Below, one piece after another: positions 1 to 5,453 of a stretch of DNA of 5,453 bases (positions are counted from its first letter, which is position 1; each line of letters starts with the position of its first letter). Made by a program: the position numbers and the translations under genes. Where the stretch lies: contig JBIIJN010000118.1 in assembly GCA_044233745.1 (NCBI GenBank), positions 1 to 5,453 on the forward strand. The letters are read 5' to 3'. The notes under the pieces are model-generated. The model was given only the letters and a program-made list of their open reading frames with translations, was not told the DNA's origin and ran no database searches. The DNA is from UBA6165 sp044233745. Its GTDB lineage: Bacteria > Bacteroidota > Bacteroidia > Flavobacteriales_D > Crocinitomicaceae.

Positions 1-773
1 TTCACGGAAGTGATTTCCCCATGTGGTTTGATCATTATGCCTCCACTGAATATCTTTGCGATGGTATTTTCCCCGTTAGAGTGGATCTAATTCCTGTAAT
101 TTACTGGAGTTCAGATAAATCGAAATTTTCCGAGCAAGAAAGTTTAAGACAAATTGCTAACCTTTATATTCGTGGATATTTAAAAAATAGCAGCAAGGTT
201 CTCCCCGCACACGAAAAGTATTTACCCAAAAACTTCAAAAATCAAGTTGACGAGAGAAGAAAATTTCTTGGCGAATTTTTGAATTTGAATTCAGAAATCT
301 ACATCGAGGAAAAAAATGATTCAAATGCTGAAGTCAATTACATTTTTTCCGATTCTTATGTCAAATCAGAAAGAAGAGGATATGCTCAGTCAACAATTTT
401 TCCATTGAAAAAAAGAACAGACTTTGAAAACGAGGCATTTTCTCAACCCAATAACAGGGATGTTTACCTCGAAACTCTTTATGGTGTGCATCACATGCAA
501 CTTCCCCCTGATGATGAAAAAATATCTCATCAACTGTTTTTGAAAAAGAATAGGCGCATCAGTGCTATCGAATTACAAAAAATGATAATCGATATCTACA
601 TAGTTCGTTTCCAGTGCTATGATTTATCAAAGAACCAAAAAAAGCACAAAAGATATTTGTTGCGTCTAAAGCATTTTTCAAAACTATCCCTGCGTTGGTT
701 TTTTCAAGGTAAGTGGCTCATGCTTTATTCCTTGGCTTGTTACTATTGGGCGTATTCCAAAAATAAAAACTAA
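1..773 (+). CDS. LicD-family phosphotransferase, C-terminal part (5' end outside the window)
   Basis: The reading frame is open to the left edge (first full codon at base 3, reading HGSDFPMW), so the ATG at base 21 is probably internal and the gene starts upstream. Numbering from that ATG, residues 14-26 (DGIFPVRVDLIPV) resemble the 'gi-iDifP' segment of LicD proteins. FPL at 127-129 followed by FE at 135-136, and YLETLYG (149-155) followed by MQLPP and His170, match the C-terminal signature of the family. LicD proteins transfer phosphocholine or other phospho-groups onto surface sugars (lipopolysaccharide, teichoic acid, capsule); the donor and acceptor here cannot be told. The N-terminal Asp-rich nucleotidyltransferase motif expected in the family would lie before the window. 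The tail (about 205-250) is basic and then aromatic and hydrophobic, perhaps membrane-associated. The coding sequence looks more AT-rich than the ygiQ gene. Family assignment rests on motif recall only. Confidence 0.7.
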   Translation, partial: HGSDFPMWFDHYASTEYLCDGIFPVRVDLIPVIYWSSDKSKFSEQESLRQIANLYIRGYLKNSSKVLPAHEKYLPKNFKNQVDERRKFLGEFLNLNSEIYIEEKNDSNAEVNYIFSDSYVKSERRGYAQSTIFPLKKRTDFENEAFSQPNNRDVYLETLYGVHHMQLPPDDEKISHQLFLKKNRRISAIELQKMIIDIYIVRFQCYDLSKNQKKHKRYLLRLKHFSKLSLRWFFQGKWLMLYSLACYYWAYSKNKN

Positions 774-959
774 GTGCCACAATTGCTCTCAGTTCTAATT
801 CACACCTGCTATCGTGAAAGCTATTGTTGTTGATTCAAGGCAAAGGTGAAGAAATAAGTATCATAATAAATAGGAAGACAAACACAGTATTAGTTCGAGG
901 ACTATATGTTCATAAAGAAATTGACATATACACTACCATGTAAAATTCAATCTCAAAGT

Positions 960-1697
960 TTATCCAAAAAATCTGAATTTTATTATCTTTTTTAAACGCG
1001 CAAACTTTGATGCCATTTTGGTGTAAAAATCAGGGTGCACTTTAGACAAAAATCTTGGGTTCGTATATTGTTTGTACTCCTTTAATTTAGGATGTGCTAA
1101 TTCGACATTTTTGTTTACGAAAAGAAGTATGTTTTGTTTGAACCAATATGAAACGTCTCGATTATCCCAAATTATTGGACGTATGCAATCAATAGGTTCG
1201 TAGCCTTGTTTCATAAATTTTTCGCACCAGTATTCTGGCCATTGCTCATTAATGTGGCCTGTGCCTCCTTGAAACGGGATAGCTGCGGAAAAAAGCACAT
1301 AATCAGACGATTTGGTCAACAATTCTACAAATGCATCTGCAGTTTTTTCATGCAAATGCTCACCAACTTCGAGCGAAACAACCAAATCGAATTTTTCGCT
1401 AGTGGGCATGAAATTATCAAAGTTCACTTCAAAGAAGGATGTCGAATCTATCAGCAAATCTTCTCTTTTAACCCATCTGCCATCATATCCAACAATCGTA
1501 TGAACCCCGAAATCTTTGAAGGTTTTTAACCAAGCGCCTGTTCCGCAACCGAAATCAACAACTGATTTGATATTTAAAAATTCGATTACAATGGGAACCA
1601 CTTGTTGAGCTGATCGAAGAGATCCTTCTTGTAAATTTTTAAAGAATTTTTTATTGTATAGCATATTGAATTCAAATAGTTTGTTCGTCAATACCAT
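960..1697 (-). CDS. Class I SAM-dependent methyltransferase, surface-glycan type
   Basis: The 245-residue protein has a clear class I methyltransferase fold. Motif I is VDFGCGTGAWL (47-57), an acidic residue follows the next strand (VGYDG, 69-73), and the post-I region is FDLVVSLEVGEHLHE (103-117). The stretch GGTGHINEQWPEYW (144-157), plus the N-terminal FF...GSLRSA (18-30), are typical of a methyltransferase group often found in O-antigen and capsule clusters. The likely reaction is methylation of a sugar or sugar-linked group using S-adenosylmethionine in the cytoplasm; the substrate is unknown. Start: the first ATG (1697) has an A-rich upstream stretch (TTTAAAA), but relatives usually begin a few residues before FF. 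The ATG at 1664 (Met12) is therefore a real alternative. No Shine-Dalgarno is seen at either. The gene is convergent with the LicD gene on its left and divergent from the glycosyltransferase, so it has its own promoter. Confidence 0.88.
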   Translation of the reverse strand: MVLTNKLFEFNMLYNKKFFKNLQEGSLRSAQQVVPIVIEFLNIKSVVDFGCGTGAWLKTFKDFGVHTIVGYDGRWVKREDLLIDSTSFFEVNFDNFMPTSEKFDLVVSLEVGEHLHEKTADAFVELLTKSSDYVLFSAAIPFQGGTGHINEQWPEYWCEKFMKQGYEPIDCIRPIIWDNRDVSYWFKQNILLFVNKNVELAHPKLKEYKQYTNPRFLSKVHPDFYTKMASKFARLKKIIKFRFFG

Positions 1698-1914
1698 TTT
1701 TAAATCTATGTTCGGCTTTTACAACTGAGAACCTGAAACCGTCATTAGAAATGCCTAATGGGAAGAATTGTTATGAAAATTAGTCGTTGGGCTGTTTAGC
1801 TTAAGTTTGTTTTTTGGGCGAATATAATTGTTTAATATGATTTAAAAAGTCAATGTTATGACAAAATCTATCAAAATTAAAACGAACAACCTTAAAATCT
1901 GAGTTCGATTAATA

Positions 1915-1935
1915 TTTAGCTTCGCTGCGACTTTG
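1915..1935 (+). repeat. Dispersed short intergenic motif, copy 1
   Basis: This 21-base stretch begins TTTAGCTTCGCTGCG and ends CTTTG. It aligns with 3407-3425 at 18 of 19 shared positions if two single-base gaps are allowed. Both copies are in non-coding DNA about 1.5 kb apart. This suggests a degenerate dispersed intergenic repeat family, but two short copies with gaps in AT-rich DNA are weak evidence. Confidence 0.35.
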
Positions 1936-2073
1936 TGGTCAAGGCTCAGGTTTAAAATTAAAATCATTATCCGATATACCCAAACATAAATATCGTGTGT
2001 TTCGATGCGCTCCAAGAGCCTTTTTCTAAAATAGAAATTAATGAGTTTAAGGCAAAAATGACTTGTAATATAC

Positions 2074-2081
2074 TACATTTG
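2074..2081 (+). promoter_or_regulatory. Putative Bacteroidetes-type -7 promoter element for the glycosyltransferase
   Basis: TACATTTG is an exact match to TAnnTTTG, the -7 element recognised by the Bacteroidetes primary sigma factor. It would place the transcription start near 2088, giving a leader of about 28 bases to the ATG at 2116 or 46 to the ATG at 2134. The expected -33 TTTG is not clean: the nearest candidate is TTTA at 2046-2049, spaced 24 bases, slightly long. The position fits well, but an 8-base degenerate motif is common in AT-rich DNA. Confidence 0.4.
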
Positions 2082-2133
2082 CAGGAAAAATGTATGTTTG
2101 CTTTGCAAAATAAATATGCGTTTAACAGAAATT

Positions 2134-3045
2134 ATGCCTCCCTTTCTCTCAGTCGTCATTTGTTCCTTCAACCGCGAAAAGTATATGGCTGATGCTATAA
2201 ATAGTTTGTTGAATCAAACATTGTATCCCGAGTTTTACGAAATCATCGTAATAGATAACAACTCCAAAGACAAAACAGGAGAAATTGCACTTGAGCTACT
2301 CGAACAACACAAAAACACACACCAAATTCATTATTTCAAAGAGACCAATCAAGGCTTATGTTTTGCCCGCAACCGAGGAATCATAGAAGCCAAAGGCAAA
2401 TTCATTTGCTACATGGATGATGATGGAATTGCAGACCCAGATTTTCTCAAAGTTCAATACGTATTTCTACAAAATCATGTTGATGTTATTGGTTTAGGAG
2501 GGAAAATAATTCCGCGCTATGTGCATGGTAAACCCAAGTGGATAGACTCTATTTTAGAAGGTTTGGTAAGTAAAGTTGATTATGGTGACAATAACTTTCA
2601 ATATACGGGTAAGCGCTATCCTGTTGGTTGTAACATGACTTATCGCAAAGATATCTTGGAAGCAATTGGCATGTTCGATACCTCTATCGGACAAGTGGGT
2701 GATAATTTGGTGCGTGGTGATGAAACAGAACTTTTTGAGCGCATCAAAAAATTGAATCAACCCGTTTATTATTTAGGAAATTCTGGCGTGGAACATGTAA
2801 TCGAACAGGACAGATTAACCCGAGCGCATATCAAAAAAATGAGTGAGGGTGTTGGCATTGGTTTGCGACAGGCTTCAAAGCGATCTTCCTTTTTTGGGAA
2901 ATTTAAAATCAGAATGGTTTTGGTGGCCAAGTTTTTCGCCGCACTCTTGTTTGCATTGTATTACACCTTCACAGCTCAATTTTCCAAAGCCAGAGCATGG
3001 ATTGTTTTTAGATTAGATGTGCATCGCGGTTTTTTGAAATCTTAG
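2134..3045 (+). CDS. Family 2 (GT-A) glycosyltransferase with C-terminal membrane segment
   Basis: The protein is 303 residues from the ATG at 2134. It opens with the GT2 nucleotide-binding strand FLSVVICSFNREKY (4-17), then IVIDNNSKDKT (38-48). NQGLCFARNRGI (72-83) and the metal-binding DxD region YMDDDGIADPDF (93-104) follow. GCNMTYRKDIL (165-175) lies in the acceptor region, and GDETELFERI (195-204) carries the acidic catalytic-base position. Residues about 261-280 are hydrophobic after a basic stretch, suggesting a membrane anchor on the cytoplasmic face. It should transfer a sugar from a nucleotide-sugar donor to a growing surface glycan; linkage and sugar are unknown. Start: 2134 fits the usual few residues before the first strand. 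The ATG at 2116, with an A-rich upstream stretch, would add six residues and is plausible. The TTG at 2098 is unlikely. Its TAG stop shares bases with the stop of the convergent yjbR gene. Confidence 0.9.
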   Translation: MPPFLSVVICSFNREKYMADAINSLLNQTLYPEFYEIIVIDNNSKDKTGEIALELLEQHKNTHQIHYFKETNQGLCFARNRGIIEAKGKFICYMDDDGIADPDFLKVQYVFLQNHVDVIGLGGKIIPRYVHGKPKWIDSILEGLVSKVDYGDNNFQYTGKRYPVGCNMTYRKDILEAIGMFDTSIGQVGDNLVRGDETELFERIKKLNQPVYYLGNSGVEHVIEQDRLTRAHIKKMSEGVGIGLRQASKRSSFFGKFKIRMVLVAKFFAALLFALYYTFTAQFSKARAWIVFRLDVHRGFLKS

Positions 3046-3383
3046 AATTCCCGCAATTTCTTAGGCAACGATTTCCAAATCAAATCATAGGAGTGCTTCA
3101 CCAATTCCAATAGTTCTCTGTCGCTTAAATCTTGGTTGAAAAACACGGTGTTCCAATGGGTTTTGTTCATGTGATAGCCCGGCGTAACGGCTTCAAAACG
3201 TTCGCGCAATTCGATGGCACGTTCTGGGTCGCATTTTAAATTAACAGAACTGCTTTTTGAAAAGGATGTCAAAGCAAAAATTTTATTGTGAACGCGAAAA
3301 ACGATTACATCATCATCAAAAGGCATGTCTTCTGATGTGTGTAGCAAACTGAGGCAATATTCTCGGAGGTCTTGGATGTTCAT
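3042..3383 (-). CDS. MmcQ/YjbR family protein
   Basis: This complete 113-residue protein matches the small MmcQ/YjbR family (often annotated as DNA-binding because of its CyaY-like fold; the true role is unclear). The family features are visible: an N-terminal helix LREYCLSLL (6-14); MPFDDDVIVFRVHNKIFAL (20-38) forming the first strands; VNLKCDPERAIELRERF (47-63); and the diagnostic VTPGYHMNKTHWNTV (66-80), followed by a final helix (LSDRELLELVKHSYDLIW). No signal peptide or membrane segment is seen, so it is cytoplasmic. The ATG at 3383 is the only sensible start and lacks a Shine-Dalgarno. A 7-base tandem repeat ends four bases upstream of it. The gene lies 105 bases downstream of the terB-like gene on the same strand and may be read through from it or have its own promoter. 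The 3' end overlaps the convergent glycosyltransferase gene by four bases. Confidence 0.9.
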   Translation of the reverse strand: MNIQDLREYCLSLLHTSEDMPFDDDVIVFRVHNKIFALTSFSKSSSVNLKCDPERAIELRERFEAVTPGYHMNKTHWNTVFFNQDLSDRELLELVKHSYDLIWKSLPKKLREF

Positions 3384-3387
3384 TTGG

Positions 3388-3411
3388 TAGCTATTAGCTA
3401 TTAGCCTTTAG
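3388..3411. repeat. 7-base tandem repeat upstream of yjbR-like gene
   Basis: On the + strand the unit TAGCTAT occurs twice (3388-3394, 3395-3401), followed by the variant TAGCCTT (3402-3408) and a partial TAG. On the coding strand of the downstream gene it reads GGCTAATAGCTAATAGCTA and ends four bases before the ATG, filling the place where a ribosome binding site would lie. The repeat itself is read directly from the sequence; any role in expression or slippage is inference. Confidence 0.75.
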
Positions 3412-3425
3412 TTCGCTTCGCTTTG
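3407..3425 (+). repeat. Dispersed short intergenic motif, copy 2
   Basis: This stretch reads TTTAGTTCGCTTCGCTTTG. It is the counterpart of 1915-1935, differing by one substitution and two single-base gaps, and contains TTCGC twice in tandem (3412-3421). It overlaps the end of the 7-base tandem repeat by five bases, so the whole 3384-3488 gap may be one composite repeat-derived element. Confidence 0.35.
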
Positions 3426-3451
3426 GCTGCTAAACTGTACTTTTGAGACAA

Positions 3452-3486
3452 GCCAACGGCCAAAAGCTAAGCGCCAACGGCCAAAA
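3452..3486. repeat. 14-base direct repeat, 21-base period
   Basis: GCCAACGGCCAAAA occurs at 3452-3465 and again, identical, at 3473-3486, with a 7-base spacer GCTAAGC. The second copy ends two bases before the stop of the terB-like gene. It is GC-richer than its surroundings and contains the palindromic core GGCC. The first copy's AGCCAA (3451-3456) could pair with TTGGCT at 3423-3428 in a 6-base stem with a 22-base loop, too weak to call a terminator. Confidence 0.75.
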
Positions 3487-3488
3487 AA

Positions 3489-3896
3489 TTAATTCATATA
3501 CTTCGTAAAAATCTGTACCATTCTATCTGGTGGAATCAAGTTATTTGGGTGTGTTTTCATTTCTTCTAGCACGATTTCAAGAGCCTGATGGTTTAAGCCC
3601 AACATAATGCCCATTTTACGAACCATGTCAATTTCTGCTGGAGCGGGATCGGCATCCACGTTAAGCATCAAAATCATTCTATGAAACTGCAAAATTCGAT
3701 CGGCATCGGATTTAGGCATTTCAACTTCAATACCTAAGTCAAAAACTTTTTGAAACTCCTCTTGAGAGACGTCTAAGTTGGCCGCCAAACCTAATAAAAG
3801 CTGATATTCGGCCTCCTTAATCTTTCCATCGGCGTTGGCCACTAAAATCAATTGTTTCAATAGGCCCAGTTTTTCGTCTAATGTTTGATTACTCAT
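3489..3896 (-). CDS. TerB-like (tellurite-resistance-domain) small helical protein
   Basis: The 135-residue protein is acidic and predicted all-helical, with the TerB-type pattern: LLKQLILVANADGKIKEAE (12-30), where an Asp/Gly turn precedes a helix beginning with acidic residues. This is roughly repeated in the second half as LNVDADPAPAEIDMVRKMGIMLGL (78-101). TerB-like domains are thought to bind metal through such acidic residues, but most members, including small stand-alone ones in Bacteroidetes, have no known function, and tellurite resistance should not be assumed. No signal peptide or membrane segment is seen. The ATG overlaps the TGA of the upstream radical SAM gene (ATGA at 3896-3893) with no Shine-Dalgarno, indicating translational coupling and a shared transcript. 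Near-relatives may carry misleading names in databases. Family call is from pattern, not a search. Confidence 0.75.
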   Translation of the reverse strand: MSNQTLDEKLGLLKQLILVANADGKIKEAEYQLLLGLAANLDVSQEEFQKVFDLGIEVEMPKSDADRILQFHRMILMLNVDADPAPAEIDMVRKMGIMLGLNHQALEIVLEEMKTHPNNLIPPDRMVQIFTKYMN

Positions 3897-5453
3897 CGTT
3901 TTTTGGTTTTATTTTGATTTCTACGTTTTTCCAACCAAGGCGGTAAGGTTTTTTCTACTATGTTTTCAATTTTTGGCTTGGATTCAACTGCATTTTTCCC
4001 CAGCAACTTTTCGATTAAATCTGGGCGTTTGGCTTTGCCCAACTGGTTTTTAATCCAATCTCTATTTTCGCGTTTGTACCAAAAGAAAAACTTGTGCTGG
4101 TTTTGTTTTTGATCTCTCGTTTTTGCCGTATAGACGGGTCGCAAAGTATAGGGATGCACACCCGAATAATATATCACTGTAGCAACAGTCATTGGGGTTG
4201 GTGTAAAATCTTGCACTTGTTCCAATTGAAAGCCCATGTCTTTGGTTTCAGCAGCCAAATTGGCCATGTCTTCTTCTTCACAACCAGGATGCGAGGAAAT
4301 AAAATAGGGGATTAAAGGTTGTTTGAGCTTGTGCTTTTCTGAAATCTGGTCGTATTTTTCTTTAAATTTGTGGAAATATTTGAACGAAGGCTTGCGCATC
4401 ATTTTGAGCGTATTGTCTGCTGTATGTTCTGGGGCTACTTTCAAACGACCCGAAACATGGCGCGTAATGACTTGCTCCATATATTCGTCGTGGTTGCCGT
4501 CTTCGTTATTTTTGTTGAAATCATCCACCAATAAATCATAGCGAATGCCTGACCCTACAAACGCTTTTTTTACTTTTGGATTGGCATCTATCTTGCGATA
4601 CAGTTTAGTCATATCACTGTGATTGGTGTCCAAATTGCTGCAAATTACCGGGTGAATGCAACTTGGACTGGTGCATCGTGCGCAGATGGCTTCGTCTTTA
4701 CCTTTCATGCCATACATATTTGCAGATGGACCTCCAATATCAGAAATGTAGCCTTTAAATTCAGGGTGTTGCGTAACGGCCTCTACTTCTTTTAATATCG
4801 ATTCTTCACTTCTTGAAGCAATAAATTTTCCTTGGTGTGCCGAAATGGTGCAAAAACTACATCCACCAAAACATCCACGATGGGTATTCACCGAGAATTT
4901 GATCATGTCATAAGCTGGAATGGCACCGCGTTTTTTGTATTTCGGATGCGGCATTCGGGTGTAAGGCAAATCAAAGGACTGATCCATCTCTTTTTCTGTC
5001 ATGGTTTTATACGGCGGATTGATGATAATGGTTTTATCTCCAGCATGTTGAGAAATCCTTTGCGCTTCCCATTTGTTCGATTCCACTTCCACAATTTTGA
5101 AGTTGGCCGCATAAGCGAGTTTATCCTGCAAACAAGTTTCGTGCGAAGCCAGTGCAACATCCTCCCATTTTTTGTGTTTTGGAAGTGGCTTTTCTTTATC
5201 AATCAGAAATGAAGTTTGAGGAATGAAATCCAATTGATTGAAAGGAATGCCTTTTTTCAAATTTTTAATGATGTCGCGCAAGGGTTGTTCGCCCATGCCA
5301 TAAACCAACATATCGGCGCCAGAATCTATAAGAATTGAAGGCATGAGTTTATCCGACCAATAATCGTAATGAGTTACGCGTCTTAATGAAGCCTCAATGC
5401 CACCAATCAAAACTGGACAATCGGGATATAGTTCTTTGAGAATTTTGGTGTAA
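3893..5453 (-). CDS. ygiQ: YgiQ-family (UPF0313) radical SAM protein, 5' end outside the window
   Basis: The frame is open to the right edge, and the first in-frame TTG (5410) falls inside the conserved CPVLIGGIEASLRR segment, so it is not the start. The in-window part is 519 codons, against about 740 residues in E. coli YgiQ (shorter forms exist). Numbering from 5410, HYDYWSDKL (14-22) belongs to the family's N-terminal domain. The radical SAM cluster motif is CFGGCSFC (Cys180, 184, 187), which binds a [4Fe-4S] cluster that cleaves S-adenosylmethionine. A second cysteine group (Cys243, 246, 251, 257) lies in the segment before LDTNHSDMTKLYRKI. FVGSGIRYDLL, GRLKVAPEHT and PYFISSHPGC are further family blocks. 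DFTPTPMTVATVIYYSG leads into the C-terminal family domain, ending in a Lys/Arg-rich tail. The substrate of YgiQ proteins is not known to me. The gene is cytoplasmic and translationally coupled to the TerB-like gene. Confidence 0.95.
   Translation of the reverse strand, partial: YTKILKELYPDCPVLIGGIEASLRRVTHYDYWSDKLMPSILIDSGADMLVYGMGEQPLRDIIKNLKKGIPFNQLDFIPQTSFLIDKEKPLPKHKKWEDVALASHETCLQDKLAYAANFKIVEVESNKWEAQRISQHAGDKTIIINPPYKTMTEKEMDQSFDLPYTRMPHPKYKKRGAIPAYDMIKFSVNTHRGCFGGCSFCTISAHQGKFIASRSEESILKEVEAVTQHPEFKGYISDIGGPSANMYGMKGKDEAICARCTSPSCIHPVICSNLDTNHSDMTKLYRKIDANPKVKKAFVGSGIRYDLLVDDFNKNNEDGNHDEYMEQVITRHVSGRLKVAPEHTADNTLKMMRKPSFKYFHKFKEKYDQISEKHKLKQPLIPYFISSHPGCEEEDMANLAAETKDMGFQLEQVQDFTPTPMTVATVIYYSGVHPYTLRPVYTAKTRDQKQNQHKFFFWYKRENRDWIKNQLGKAKRPDLIEKLLGKNAVESKPKIENIVEKTLPPWLEKRRNQNKTKKR

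Larger units (their letters stand above)
1698..2133. other. Large divergent intergenic region
   Basis: About 430 AT-rich bases separate the divergent methyltransferase and glycosyltransferase genes, far longer than two promoters need. The only reading frame of note (1995-2192, +) runs into the glycosyltransferase in another frame and gives no recognisable protein, so I treat it as non-coding. The region holds a TAnnTTTG-type element before the glycosyltransferase (2074-2081). It also has further matches at 1802-1809 (+) and 1872-1879 (- strand) that lack a well-spaced upstream TTTG and may be chance. A motif at 1915-1935 resembles one in the yjbR upstream region. No tRNA, riboswitch or strong hairpin is visible. 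It could be the scar of a lost gene, but I see no residual coding similarity. Confidence 0.6.

Noticed and set aside
921..946. TTGACA followed by TAAAAT, resembling a sigma-70 promoter
   Set aside because: The spacing is about 14 bases, it points antisense into the end of the methyltransferase gene, and Bacteroidetes promoters do not follow this consensus.
774..959. Possible bidirectional terminator between convergent genes
   Set aside because: Only a 5-base CACCT/AGGTG pairing with a long loop was found, with no adjacent T-run, so no terminator is called.
1206..1529. 107-residue + strand open frame within the methyltransferase gene
   Set aside because: It lies wholly antisense to a well-supported methyltransferase and gives a Cys/Phe-rich product with no recognisable domain.
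787..1730. Inverted 8-mer TCTCAGTT (787-794) / AACTGAGA (1723-1730) flanking the methyltransferase, as mobile-element ends
   Set aside because: An 8-base match between two several-hundred-base gaps is expected by chance, and there is no transposase or target duplication.
1995..2192. 65-residue + strand open frame before the glycosyltransferase
   Set aside because: It overlaps the start of the glycosyltransferase in another frame, shows no family pattern, and is partly explained by the conserved gene.
3423..3456. TTGGCT/AGCCAA stem as a terminator for the terB-like gene
   Set aside because: The stem is six bases with a 22-base loop and no T-run on the transcribed strand after it.
4832..5212. 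126-residue + strand open frame opposite ygiQ, and other shorter frames at 4094-4541 and 4999-5202
   Set aside because: All are shadows of the strongly conserved YgiQ coding sequence and have no recognisable domains.

Overview
The window looks like chromosomal DNA of a Bacteroidota (Bacteroidetes) bacterium. The grounds are AT-rich sequence, no Shine-Dalgarno motif before any start codon I checked, A-rich bases just upstream of several starts, a TAnnTTTG-type -7 promoter element before the glycosyltransferase, and protein types common in that phylum. This placement is an inference; no lineage below phylum can be supported.

Left half (1-3045) is the edge of a cell-surface glycan locus. It holds the C-terminal part of a LicD-family phosphotransferase (+ strand, cut by the left window edge), a SAM-dependent methyltransferase of a type common in polysaccharide clusters (- strand, 960-1697), and a GT2 glycosyltransferase (+ strand, about 2134-3045). 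The three genes lie in alternating orientations with gaps of 186 and about 430 bases. They therefore look like separately transcribed, possibly shuffled cassettes rather than one operon. Together they would build and decorate an O-antigen or capsule-like glycan: sugar transfer, methylation, and phospho-substituent transfer.

Right half (3042-5453) is a block of conserved, non-glycan genes all on the - strand. In transcription order it holds a YgiQ-family (UPF0313) radical SAM protein, cut by the right window edge; a small TerB-like protein whose ATG overlaps the ygiQ stop codon (ATGA); a 105-base intergenic stretch rich in short repeats; and a MmcQ/YjbR-family protein. The YjbR gene meets the glycosyltransferase gene head-on, with the two stop codons sharing bases, so the junction of the two blocks has no intergenic DNA.

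The main unexplained structure is the short-repeat DNA. A 7-base tandem repeat sits directly upstream of the yjbR start codon. A 14-base direct repeat follows the terB-like gene. A related motif near 1915 lies in the large divergent gap. I found no RNA genes, CRISPR array, insertion sequence or convincing intrinsic terminator. I did not find a clearly new multi-gene system; the ygiQ-terB coupling is the most interesting functional link.
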